Source of the DNA: Flavobacterium sp.
Lineage (GTDB): Bacteria; Bacteroidota; Bacteroidia; Flavobacteriales; Flavobacteriaceae
Assembly: GCA_027484725.1 (NCBI GenBank)
Contig: JAIXSK010000017.1
Coordinates: 124,001-188,000, forward strand
Reading direction: 5' to 3'
DNA length: 64,000 bases
Every line of letters begins with the position of its first letter. The stretch's first letter is position 1. Of this stretch, positions 26,407-34,535 are shown piece after piece. A model generated the notes under the pieces. That model searched no databases. It was not told the origin of the DNA and was given only the letters and a program-made list of their open reading frames with translations. A program made the position numbers and the translations under genes.

Positions 26407-26443
26407 AAAAAAATCCGAAGCTTAAACTTCGGATTTTTTTTTA
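26407..26443. terminator. Bidirectional terminator between groEL and the DedA gene
   Basis: Inverted repeat ATCCGAAG/CTTCGGAT with A run in front and T run behind, between the convergent genes, so it can serve both. Confidence 0.85.
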
Positions 26444-26447
26444 TAGA

Positions 26448-27128
26448 CTATTCGGTTTTGGCTTTAGGTTTTTTTAGAAGTTTCATCAAAACCGGAAAGG
26501 TAGACACTACAATGATTCCGATGACAATCCATTCAATGTGGTGTTTGAGGTCAATTCCATATCCTAAAAACATCCCGTATAAATAATGCCCAGAGAAAAT
26601 CAAGGTAAAAGACCATAAAAACGAACTCAGTACATTAAAGAACATAAATTTCTTTTTGTCCATTGAGACGATTCCGGCTACAATCGGCGCGAAGGTTCTG
26701 AAAATAGGCAAGAAACGAGCAAAGATGATGGCTTTTCCTCCGTATTTTTCAAAGAAATCTTTAGACTGAAAAAGGTATTTTTTCTTAAACCAAAAGGTAT
26801 CTTCTTTTTTGAACAAATAATATCCGCTTTTGGCGCCAAACCAATATCCGGCCATATTTCCCAGAACGCCTGAAAATGCAACAAGCGTTGAGAGCAAGGT
26901 CACGTTCATAAAATCGCCGCCAATATAAGCAACGTTTTCAACCAAATCACGACTGTAAATTCCTGAGAGAAAAAGCAAACTGTCACCGGGCAAAAAGAAT
27001 CCGGCAAACAAACCTGTCTCGGCAAAAACAATGAACAAAACAATAAATAAACCCAATTGAACTCCGGCTAATTCAAACGTGATGTAGAATTCCGGATTGA
27101 GTAATTGTGTCCATTCAAATTGATTCAT
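26448..27128 (-). CDS. DedA family membrane protein
   Basis: 226 residues with about five hydrophobic segments. The VTT/SNARE-associated (DedA) pattern is present: ETGLFAGFFLPGDSLLFLSG (38-57), GNMAGYWFGAKSGYYLF (about 88-104), and KYGGKAIIFARFLPIFRTFAPIVAG (in part; 129-153). DedA proteins act in the inner membrane, and several members are undecaprenyl-phosphate or phospholipid translocases. A TTG-N20-TACTTTCA promoter lies about 27 bases upstream. Confidence 0.92.
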   Translation of the reverse strand: MNQFEWTQLLNPEFYITFELAGVQLGLFIVLFIVFAETGLFAGFFLPGDSLLFLSGIYSRDLVENVAYIGGDFMNVTLLSTLVAFSGVLGNMAGYWFGAKSGYYLFKKEDTFWFKKKYLFQSKDFFEKYGGKAIIFARFLPIFRTFAPIVAGIVSMDKKKFMFFNVLSSFLWSFTLIFSGHYLYGMFLGYGIDLKHHIEWIVIGIIVVSTFPVLMKLLKKPKAKTE

Positions 27129-27154
27129 CTTTTTGGGTTTTATTTTTGAGTTCG

Positions 27155-27185
27155 TGAAAGTAAGAATAATTTAAGTTTCGTACAA
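27155..27185 (-). promoter_or_regulatory. Probable promoter of the DedA gene
   Basis: On the minus strand TTG (27185-27183), 20 bases, TACTTTCA (27162-27155), one position short of TAnnTTTG. Confidence 0.45.
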
Positions 27186-27210
27186 TTTATCACTGCACTT
27201 TAAAGCAATC

Positions 27211-27561
27211 TTAACGCTTGGCCGAGCTTCTTTCATATTTACAACAACTGTGTAAATTTTCATAGACTGAATCTTCTGCCCTCACCTCATCGACATCATG
27301 GCCTACTTCAGCAATGGCTTTTTTAACCTCAAAAACAGAGGTTTTTTCTTCATTAATTATCAGAGAAAGTTGATGTGTTGCCACATCCCAATCGGCCATT
27401 TTAACCCCCGAAACACTATAGGCAGCTTTTTCGATGCGCTTCTTACAGGTTTCGCAATTGCCATTGACCTCAAGAGTATACCGTGCATTTTTGTTTTTAG
27501 TTTGTGCTTGAAGGTTTCCGAAAACGAAAAACAAACAAAACATCATCATCATTGTTTTCAT
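27211..27561 (-). CDS. Secreted heavy-metal-associated (HMA) domain protein
   Basis: 116 residues with a signal peptide (to about NLQAQ, residue 20) and one HMA fold. The metal-binding CxxC is CETC (36-39), and VSGVKMADWDV and AIAEVGHDVDEV are standard HMA blocks. A second Cys pair near the C terminus (HSCCKY) could also bind metal. Periplasmic copper(I) or similar soft-metal binding is likely. Only 17 bases separate it from the TonB-receptor gene upstream on the same strand, forming a metal-related trio with the HYC_CC_PP gene. Confidence 0.85.
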   Translation of the reverse strand: MKTMMMMFCLFFVFGNLQAQTKNKNARYTLEVNGNCETCKKRIEKAAYSVSGVKMADWDVATHQLSLIINEEKTSVFEVKKAIAEVGHDVDEVRAEDSVYENLHSCCKYERSSAKR

Positions 27562-27578
27562 ATTTTAATTTTTAAAGG

Positions 27579-29591
27579 TTATTTTATTTTAAATCGAAGC
27601 CCCGCATAATACATTTGCCCAAAGACCGGCGCATATATCATTGAAGCGTCAAACGAACTTCCAAACGGATTTTGCGCACCTAAAACAGCTCGCTGCTGTT
27701 TGTAATTGGTCATGTTTTCTCCACCCAAATACACCTCAAAAACGGATGAAAAAACCCGCGTGATTTGCATATTGAAGGTTGAAAATCCATTTACTTGTTC
27801 CGGAAATCGCTCTGTTGACAGATTTGAAACTGTATTCGGAAGTCGTTGTGGCCCGAGCCAATTGAGTGTGGCATCAAACTTCCATTGTTGCCCTTTGTCA
27901 GCAATGTGTGTTGCATAAGCCAAATTCACAAAAAAACGATGCTTGGATTGAAGCGGCCGAACTTGTTTTCCGGATAAATAATCGGTTTGAATGTCATAAT
28001 ATTTATAAGCCATACGCAGCTCTAAATGCTTTTTGAGTTCTAGGTTAAAATCCAGTTGAAAACTGTTGGCATAAGAAGCACCCGATAAATTATAAATCAA
28101 CACCTGTTGCGGATTCTGATACAAATCAACCACGGCTTGGTTTAAAAAATCAGTTCGGTAAAAATCAACGTTTACATCGGCACTTTTGCCCAGAATAAAA
28201 AAACTTTGACTAAAACTCAGGCCGTAATTCCAAGCAATTTCAGGATCTAAACCATAGATTTTCCCGTGGTTATTCAAAATTGAAAAAACGCGATTGCTGG
28301 CCATCAAGTTTTGATTTTCGGCAAAAACATTGGCCGCTCTTTTTCCGCGACCGGCAGATAATCGAAAGACTGATTTAGACCATGGAATATATTTTAAATG
28401 AAATCGAGGTGTTGCAAAAGCACCCAATCGATTGTGGTAATCAAAACGACCGCCCAAAACCAAACTGAGATTATCTGCATTGTCATAAGTATATTCAAAG
28501 AAAACGCCGGTTGAATGATCAGTCCGACTCCAATCGGCACTTTGCCAAAACTCATCATAAACATCGGCAGTAAAATTAAAACCGGTGGCAAACTTATTTT
28601 GGGTGTTGTTGATGATGGAGTTAAAAATCAAATTTGAATAATAGCTGCGCTGGCGAATATTATAATGGTTTAGCCCAAAATACGATTGTTGATGGTGGTT
28701 GCTCAAGGCATTCTGAAAACCGATGCTTTGAAACGGCATATCTTTAAAAACATAACCTATTTTGGTGGCCAAATCCAAGCGTTCGGTGTTGATTTCTGAA
28801 CCCCAATGGTTTGTCGAGCCAACATCTTTGGTTCGGTCAAAATCAACCTGTCCGGCTAATTTGTTGTCACGCATGTATTGCCCCGTAATAAAAGCCAACC
28901 AACCGGTTTGGCTGTTGGCATATTGCCAGCGGTTGATGACATTGACTTGTTTACTGAGCGGATTGTCCAGAAAACCATCGTTATTCATATCGTTTTTGAC
29001 TTGACGCATATTGCCGTGCAGATACAAACTACTCGCCCATTTTTCTGAGAATTGTTGGTTGAAATGCGTGTTGAGTTCAAAGCGTGAATCCGTTGATCCG
29101 TACAAATTGACAAACAGCGGAATGTCTTTAAGCGGTTTAATGAGCTCTGTATTGATTTGACCCGAAATACTTTCATAACCGTTGACCACTGAGCCGGCTC
29201 CTTTGGTAATTTGAATGCTCTCTACCCAAGTTCCGGGCACGAATGACAACCCATAGGCTTGCGAGGCACCCCGAACTGAAGGTATATTTTCTTGCGTGAT
29301 GAGTAGATACGGACTGCTGAGCCCGAGCATTTTGATTTGTTTGGTTCCGGTGAGCGCATCGGCAAAATTGACATCAATGGCCGGATTGGTTTCAAAGCTT
29401 TCTGCCAGGTTACAGCAAGCTGCTTTGAGTAATTCTTTGCTGCTCATCACGGTAGTGTTTTGTGTGAGATGCAGCGATTTTTTGAGGCTTTTGCGGCTAG
29501 CATCTATCTGAACATTTTTGAGCGTATCCTGCCCAAAAACAAACATTGATGATAAAAACAACCACAAAAACGCGGTGTATTTAAAGTTCAT
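27579..29591 (-). CDS. TonB-dependent outer-membrane receptor (probable metal uptake)
   Basis: 670 residues, shorter than most Bacteroidota receptors because there is no carboxypeptidase-like N-terminal domain. Signal peptide to about residue 20 (VFGQ), a plug domain (about 45-160, ending ITKGAGSVVNGYESISGQI), then a 22-strand-type barrel ending in alternating aromatic residues (MYYAGLRFKIK). ACCNLAESFETNP near 57 carries a Cys pair in the plug, unusual and perhaps metal-related. The HMA and HYC_CC_PP neighbours suggest copper or another soft metal rather than glycan uptake. Confidence 0.88.
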   Translation of the reverse strand: MNFKYTAFLWLFLSSMFVFGQDTLKNVQIDASRKSLKKSLHLTQNTTVMSSKELLKAACCNLAESFETNPAIDVNFADALTGTKQIKMLGLSSPYLLITQENIPSVRGASQAYGLSFVPGTWVESIQITKGAGSVVNGYESISGQINTELIKPLKDIPLFVNLYGSTDSRFELNTHFNQQFSEKWASSLYLHGNMRQVKNDMNNDGFLDNPLSKQVNVINRWQYANSQTGWLAFITGQYMRDNKLAGQVDFDRTKDVGSTNHWGSEINTERLDLATKIGYVFKDMPFQSIGFQNALSNHHQQSYFGLNHYNIRQRSYYSNLIFNSIINNTQNKFATGFNFTADVYDEFWQSADWSRTDHSTGVFFEYTYDNADNLSLVLGGRFDYHNRLGAFATPRFHLKYIPWSKSVFRLSAGRGKRAANVFAENQNLMASNRVFSILNNHGKIYGLDPEIAWNYGLSFSQSFFILGKSADVNVDFYRTDFLNQAVVDLYQNPQQVLIYNLSGASYANSFQLDFNLELKKHLELRMAYKYYDIQTDYLSGKQVRPLQSKHRFFVNLAYATHIADKGQQWKFDATLNWLGPQRLPNTVSNLSTERFPEQVNGFSTFNMQITRVFSSVFEVYLGGENMTNYKQQRAVLGAQNPFGSSFDASMIYAPVFGQMYYAGLRFKIK

Positions 29592-29637
29592 AAAAGATAA
29601 TTAATGTGAAACAATCAGGATATCCTGTCGAACAACA

Positions 29638-30045
29638 TTAAACTATCTCGTAAAAAATGTATTGGGAATAAAGCTGGTATAAAGGCGGACCGTTGGCATC
29701 GCAATAATGCGCTAAAAAAGGATTGTTTTGGCACAGGACGATTGATGAAACACATATCGTGTGCACAGTCGTCGGGGCAACAAAATCAATAGCTGACAGC
29801 GAAAAAGTCTTGTGAAGGTTGCTGTCAACTTTTTTCTGAAGCAATACCTTTTTGTTTTTGCAGCAAGAAGATTTTTCTGCTTGCATACCACAACAACTTT
29901 TGTCCTTTTTGGGTTTTGAAAAAGTCGTTGAAAAATCTACCGAGCGAATTTCTTTACCGCAATAATGCATATTCATGGTGAGTCCCAACTGGGATGTCAA
30001 GAGCAAAACGCCCAACCAAATGCTGATTGCTTTTTGAAATTTCAT
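29638..30045 (-). CDS. HYC_CC_PP family protein
   Basis: 135 residues with an N-terminal signal segment (about 5-23). The three marks that name the family are present: HYCGKE (27-32), paired Cys (CCGM and SCCKN, about 51-63), and GPPLYQLYSQ near the C terminus. Eight or more Cys in a small exported protein suggest metal binding. It is the promoter-proximal gene of a trio with a TonB receptor (46 bases downstream) and an HMA protein. The -7 element ends only four bases before the ATG, so the mRNA may be leaderless. Confidence 0.8.
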   Translation of the reverse strand: MKFQKAISIWLGVLLLTSQLGLTMNMHYCGKEIRSVDFSTTFSKPKKDKSCCGMQAEKSSCCKNKKVLLQKKVDSNLHKTFSLSAIDFVAPTTVHTICVSSIVLCQNNPFLAHYCDANGPPLYQLYSQYIFYEIV

Positions 30046-30049
30046 GGCA

Positions 30050-30083
30050 CAAATGTAACTAGAGCTGCCTAAAAAAGATTCAA
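30050..30083 (-). promoter_or_regulatory. Promoter of the metal-related trio
   Basis: On the minus strand TTG (30083-30081), 23 bases, TACATTTG (30057-30050). The ATG begins at 30045. Confidence 0.65.
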
Positions 30084-30097
30084 TAAATTGTTAAAAA

Positions 30098-31453
30098 TCA
30101 AGTTTCGAAAATTTGTCCCATTCGGGCAACAGAACAATCAAAACCATACTTTTCTTGAATTTTGATGCGCAATTCATCGGCTGCTTGGTTTTCGCCGTGC
30201 ACCAGAAATACCTTTTGCGGTTTAGCTTGAAGTTCAGACAACCAATTCAGTAAATCTGCCTGATCGCCATGTGCCGAAAGGCCTTGAATTTCAAGAATGT
30301 TGGCTTGAACTGGGTAGTATTTTCCGCGGATTTTGATTTCTTGAGCGCCTTCCAATAGTTTTCTTCCACGTGTTCCTTCTGCTTGATAACCAATGATGAT
30401 GACTGTGGTTTCAGGTCTAGAGATATATCTTTCGAGGTAAGTCAAAACGCGTCCACCGGTGAGCATGCCGCTGGCTGCTATAACCACTTTGGGTTGGTTG
30501 TCAAAAACCGCTTGAATCGTTTCTTGATAATCTGAGATGAATGAAAAAACCTGACACATCTCGCGACAATCTTGCTCTGAGAGTTTGTGCCATGAACGAT
30601 TGTCCATAAAAACATCCAATACACTGATGCCCATGGGCGTGTCAATAATAAACGGAACATCGGGAATTCTGCCTGCTTTTCTGAGTTGCCATAACAAATA
30701 CATGACGCTTTGTGCACGTTCAACAGCAAAACTCGGTACTATGACAGTTCCGCCCTTATCTATAGTGTTATTGATATAACTTTCAAGTTCTAACAAAACA
30801 TCTGTTTCTGGATGCAAACGATTGCCATAAGTACTTTCTAGAAAAATATAGTCAGCCTTCTTAGGTTTGGTGGGTGCAAACATGAGTACATCGTCATCGC
30901 GACCAACATCGCCTGAAAAAACCAATGTTTTGTTCTCGAGTTCTAGTGCAATACTGCAGGCGCCCAATATGTGTCCGGCATTAGTAAAAACAGCTTCAAT
31001 TTCTGCATCTAACGAAATTGTTTCATTGGGTTTGACAATTCTGAACATATGAAAAACCGCCTCGGCTTGAGCTACATCATACAAAGGTTCGGCTATTTCG
31101 TGTTTAGAATAATGTTCACGATTGGCTTGCTCGGCCTCTTCTTCTTGAATTTTGGCACTGTCGAGCAAAATGAGTTTGGCAATGGCTGCGGTGGGCGCTG
31201 TACAATATATTTTTCCCGAAAACCCCTGATGAACCAAACGCGGCAACCATCCGCAATGATCTAAATGTCCGTGGGTGAGCAAAACACAATCAATGGTATT
31301 GGGCAAAACGGGCAACGGTTCCCAATTGAGTTCGCGCAGTGGTTTAATGCCTTGAAATTGTCCGCAATCAATCAAGATGCGCATGCCGTTGCTTTCAACA
31401 AGGGTTTTTGAACCGGTTACGGCACCAGCTCCGCCCAGAAATTGAATTTTCAT
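30098..31453 (-). CDS. Beta-CASP metallo-beta-lactamase-fold RNA/DNA hydrolase
   Basis: 451 residues, with no signal. The MBL domain has the zinc motif HGHLDH (61-66) and GDVGRD near 180. A beta-CASP insertion follows (about 210-370, with VPSFAVERAQSVMYLLWQL and IIIGYQAEGTRG), then the C-terminal motif part GLSAHGDQADLL with VHGE. This is the CPSF-73/YSH1-type RNA-specificity architecture, so an endo- or exoribonuclease is likely. Its ATG overlaps the stop of the ATP-cone nuclease gene (4-base overlap), implying translational coupling. Confidence 0.9.
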   Translation of the reverse strand: MKIQFLGGAGAVTGSKTLVESNGMRILIDCGQFQGIKPLRELNWEPLPVLPNTIDCVLLTHGHLDHCGWLPRLVHQGFSGKIYCTAPTAAIAKLILLDSAKIQEEEAEQANREHYSKHEIAEPLYDVAQAEAVFHMFRIVKPNETISLDAEIEAVFTNAGHILGACSIALELENKTLVFSGDVGRDDDVLMFAPTKPKKADYIFLESTYGNRLHPETDVLLELESYINNTIDKGGTVIVPSFAVERAQSVMYLLWQLRKAGRIPDVPFIIDTPMGISVLDVFMDNRSWHKLSEQDCREMCQVFSFISDYQETIQAVFDNQPKVVIAASGMLTGGRVLTYLERYISRPETTVIIIGYQAEGTRGRKLLEGAQEIKIRGKYYPVQANILEIQGLSAHGDQADLLNWLSELQAKPQKVFLVHGENQAADELRIKIQEKYGFDCSVARMGQIFET

Positions 31454-32292
31454 AATGCTTTGGGTTTATGTCGGCAGAGTTCACCGGCTTCTTTGAGTAT
31501 ATTTTTGATTCTATTTGGACTTAGATGAACATCGTCTAATATTGCCGGCTGGGCAATAAGCTCTTGGACCAAAAGAATGTTTTGTCCCATGAGTTGGTTC
31601 TTTTCATTAAGCGTCAAAGTGGTTAAACATGTAATTGGATACAGATGATCAGCATCAATTTTATCGCGCAAATTGTTGTTTTCAGGATAGTCCCAACTGA
31701 GTAAATTTAAACCTGAACAAAGTGCAAATCTAATTGCATCTAAACTAAATCGGTTGTTGGTCACAATCCAACAATGATCTATCGGACACAAAGCATCAAA
31801 TAATAAATGTTCTTGATTTTTCAAATCATTGAACCGAGAAAGTATATACATAGGCACTTTGACATCGGTTACTGACTCGCGTTGGGCGTGAAATTTACAT
31901 TCAATCATAGACAGTGCCTCTTTGCTTTTGACCACAACATCAATCTCATGGGTTACGCATTTGCCTTGTAGGTTGAGATTGGTTTGCGTTTGATAACCTT
32001 CAACCAAGAAAAGGCGGGCGATGAATTTTTCAAAAAAGAAACCTGCCGGGCCCAATTGCTCCATGGCTTGTCTCAGATTATAACGGGCCGCATGTGCATG
32101 AGCCGATTTTTTGAGTAAGCTAAATGCCGTCTTATAAATCAGTTTGGTTGACATTCCGTCATAAATTTGAGTTTCAATTTGCTGCAAAATACGATTGATG
32201 GTTGCTGCATCAGCACCTGATTTACTGAGAGAATTTCTGAGTTTTCGCGCGTCAAACTCTACCAATGCTCCGGAATGTTTTAGAATTTTCAT
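31450..32292 (-). CDS. ATP-cone domain fused to a PD-(D/E)XK restriction-like nuclease domain
   Basis: 280 residues. Residues 1-85 form an ATP-cone domain (ILKHSGALVEFDARKLRNSL), the nucleotide-sensing module known from ribonucleotide reductase and NrdR. A restriction-endonuclease-like fold follows, with Glu88, Asp118 in HEIDVVV, and Glu131/Lys133 in IECKF, a complete PD-(D/E)XK set. The last 40 residues may be a helical DNA- or protein-binding tail. It overlaps the downstream beta-CASP gene by 4 bases. A nucleotide-gated nuclease is inferred; targets are unknown. Confidence 0.8.
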   Translation of the reverse strand: MKILKHSGALVEFDARKLRNSLSKSGADAATINRILQQIETQIYDGMSTKLIYKTAFSLLKKSAHAHAARYNLRQAMEQLGPAGFFFEKFIARLFLVEGYQTQTNLNLQGKCVTHEIDVVVKSKEALSMIECKFHAQRESVTDVKVPMYILSRFNDLKNQEHLLFDALCPIDHCWIVTNNRFSLDAIRFALCSGLNLLSWDYPENNNLRDKIDADHLYPITCLTTLTLNEKNQLMGQNILLVQELIAQPAILDDVHLSPNRIKNILKEAGELCRHKPKAL

Positions 32293-32391
32293 AAACTATA
32301 TCTCTTTTATAAAGATAATCAATTCTCAATGACCTGACCTTGAAAAAAGGAGAAAAGTTCAATAAAAAGAAAGTTTATTCTTACGCTATTT

Positions 32392-32420
32392 TTAGGGTTT
32401 TCCCTAATGGTTTTCCCGAA
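32392..32420. promoter_or_regulatory. Operator-like repeat upstream of the signalling cassette
   Basis: Inverted repeat TTAGGG-TTTT-CCCTAA (32392-32407), and the right arm recurs as TTTTCCCGAA, giving a 13-base direct repeat (TTTTCCCtAA/TTTTCCCgAA, starts 32398 and 32411). It lies 45-70 bases before the first ATG of the cassette; TAGTTTTA (32421-32428) just after it could be the -7 element. Confidence 0.5.
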
Positions 32421-32464
32421 TAGTTTTATCAAATTGCAGTATTAACCTATTAAAAAACACAACT

Positions 32465-33067
32465 ATGGAAATTTATGCCAGCAGCCGAAATTTTGAAGAA
32501 TACGGTGTGAACCAAACACAATGGGAAGAAGAGTATAAAGATTTGATTACCAGTGTAGAACCTCCTCACGGCATCATTGATTATACTTTTTACACCATAA
32601 AACTACAAGAAAGTGACTACAATTGGCTCAAAGTCAACACGCATTTCATCGAATACAAAGCTTCCTCAGAAAATATTGAGAACGAGCATCTAATTGGTGA
32701 TAATATTTTTATACAAAACATCAATAATGAAATATCCAACAACCATTTTTTTAAAGCAAACGTAAACGAACTCATCACTATGGGTTGTCAATTTGACGTA
32801 GATTCATACCAAGAATATATGTCGTTTTTTTTGTCTTCAGAAAACAGACTCTCTGTAAATTTGGCAAACGATTTCAGCGCAGTTGATTCGTGTTTTTCGT
32901 TTCCGTTGTTTAAATATATTTTAGCGAACAATGCAGAAAGTGACCCGGCAAATTGTTTTTTTACTTTTGTCAATGCAGAAAACAATGGCTATAAAACCAT
33001 CGCTTTCAAAGTGAATTTCAGTGATGGCAATAAGAAGTATTATGATTTTACACATGATCCAATGTAA
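32465..33067 (+). CDS. Hypothetical protein, first gene of a signalling cassette
   Basis: 200 residues, not recognised. No signal peptide or membrane segment. Rich in Asn, Glu and aromatic residues; the N terminus is MEIYASSRNFEEYGV and the C terminus KYYDFTHDPM. It probably has a mixed alpha/beta fold. It is followed after 16 bases by a seven-helix membrane protein and then a histidine kinase and response regulator, all on one strand, so it may be their target gene or a partner. The operator-like repeat upstream suggests the cassette regulates itself. Confidence 0.7.
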   Translation: MEIYASSRNFEEYGVNQTQWEEEYKDLITSVEPPHGIIDYTFYTIKLQESDYNWLKVNTHFIEYKASSENIENEHLIGDNIFIQNINNEISNNHFFKANVNELITMGCQFDVDSYQEYMSFFLSSENRLSVNLANDFSAVDSCFSFPLFKYILANNAESDPANCFFTFVNAENNGYKTIAFKVNFSDGNKKYYDFTHDPM

Positions 33068-33083
33068 TTATTAAAAGATAAAA

Positions 33084-33749
33084 GTGCATCAATTAGACAT
33101 TTCAGATTTTTTCAACCTCATCAACCCGGTTCAAATATTTATTTTAGCAACTTTCTTAAATGGTGCTTTTAACTTAAAAAGAGATCAAAAAAACCATTTA
33201 TTATTATTGTTAGTTTTAGCAGATGGGTTGATTACTGAATTTTTTTCATTGATTCTTCAATGCTTAAATATGCATGTATTACTTTTATATTCTATAAGCT
33301 TTATCATCTATCACTCCCTTTGGTTATTGATTATTACCAATGTTGAAGAACTAAAAAAATGGAGAAAGATTTTTGTTTCAGGCTATATCACTTTTAGTCT
33401 GTCCAATCTATTTTTTATAGAAAAAACCAATCTAAATCATTTAACTTTTATAGTAGGAGCACTCATTTATATTAGCGTTTTTTTGTATTACAGCTACCAT
33501 CAACTCAACAGGGAAAATTTATCTTATTTTACGAAAAATGAATACCTTTTGCTCTTCATACCCATCCTTTTCTTTTTTGGACTGAGTTTTATATTCGGAT
33601 TTAGAAATTCACAAGTAATAGGAGCAATTGTATATCCCAATGTCACTTTGTACACTTTTATCGGATACTTTGTGAACATCGTTTATTATTCACTCGTCAA
33701 TTTATATATTTATAAAGAGAGAAAATCATCTGTAAACCATGAACACTAA
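33084..33749 (+). CDS. Seven-helix membrane protein, probable sensor of the adjacent kinase
   Basis: 221 residues with seven hydrophobic segments (about 14-32, 38-60, 63-86, 95-112, 118-139, 152-172, 186-210) and short loops. There is no known domain. The start is GTG at 33084. Its last 11 bases overlap the kinase gene, whose own sensory part is only one membrane segment. This looks like the sensory half of a split 7TM histidine kinase. The overlap and topology are visible; the sensor role is inferred. Confidence 0.72.
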   Translation: MHQLDISDFFNLINPVQIFILATFLNGAFNLKRDQKNHLLLLLVLADGLITEFFSLILQCLNMHVLLLYSISFIIYHSLWLLIITNVEELKKWRKIFVSGYITFSLSNLFFIEKTNLNHLTFIVGALIYISVFLYYSYHQLNRENLSYFTKNEYLLLFIPILFFFGLSFIFGFRNSQVIGAIVYPNVTLYTFIGYFVNIVYYSLVNLYIYKERKSSVNHEH

Positions 33750-34515
33750 CATAGCATTTGGCATCATTATTAGTTTTTTGTTTATCTGTTTGATTGTTCT
33801 TTTTTGCATTGTCATCATCAAAATGTACATTCAGAAAATCAAAAAGTACAATACTATGATTTATGAAAAAGAAATTACTTTTCAAAAAACCCTCAACAGT
33901 ACTATTTTAGAAACACAAGAACACATTCTTAATCGCATTTCAAGAGATTTGCACGACGATGCCGGTCAACAACTTACCGTGATTAATTTTCAACTCGAAC
34001 ACTTCAAACTTGATTGGCCCAATGCAGCTTCAGAACTGAGCCCGGTTTCTGAGTCATTAGCACATTTGTCAGACACCTTGCGCCAGGTGAGCCACTCGCT
34101 CAACAACCAGTGGCTGAGTCAAAATGGTTTGCTAGGGGCCATCAAACAAGAAGTTGAGCGCCTTAAAAAAAATAAATTTATTCAGGTTGAATTTGCCGAA
34201 AATCCCATCAGAAAAAGCTTTAAACCTGAAGAGCAAATTGTACTCTTTAGAATTTTTCAAGAGTGTTTAAACAATACCTTTAAACACGCCCGGGCCAACC
34301 AAATCTTCATCAGTATTAGTGAAAATCCTTTTTTTTGTTTGCGTATTGAAGATAACGGAGTAGGTTTTGACGCCTCAAAAACTCATTTCAGTCAAGGCAT
34401 TGGTCTGGCCAACTGCAAACAAAGAGCCGCTGTTATCGAGTACGAATTTGAGATTCAGAGTCAAATAAATTCGGGAACAAAAATTATGCTTCGCGAGAAA
34501 ACAAAACAAACATAA
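33739..34515 (+). CDS. Sensor histidine kinase, NarL-type (HisKA_3/HATPase_c)
   Basis: 258 residues. One membrane segment (about 7-30), a short helix, then a HisKA_3 dimerisation domain with the phospho-acceptor in RDLHDDAGQQL (His72). The ATPase domain shows the N box QECLNNTFKHA (about 177), G1 DNGVGFD (about 210) and G2 QGIGLANCKQRA (about 225). There is no periplasmic sensor domain, so input probably comes from the overlapping 7TM protein. The response regulator follows after 20 bases. Confidence 0.92.
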   Translation: MNTNIAFGIIISFLFICLIVLFCIVIIKMYIQKIKKYNTMIYEKEITFQKTLNSTILETQEHILNRISRDLHDDAGQQLTVINFQLEHFKLDWPNAASELSPVSESLAHLSDTLRQVSHSLNNQWLSQNGLLGAIKQEVERLKKNKFIQVEFAENPIRKSFKPEEQIVLFRIFQECLNNTFKHARANQIFISISENPFFCLRIEDNGVGFDASKTHFSQGIGLANCKQRAAVIEYEFEIQSQINSGTKIMLREKTKQT

Positions 34516-34535
34516 CCACCATTGAGCTGCATTGT

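Noticed and set aside
30046..30060. TGGCACAAATGTAAC as a sigma-54 promoter for the HYC_CC_PP gene
   Set aside because: On the plus strand it points the wrong way and lacks a -12 GC; on the minus strand the ordinary TACATTTG element explains the site.
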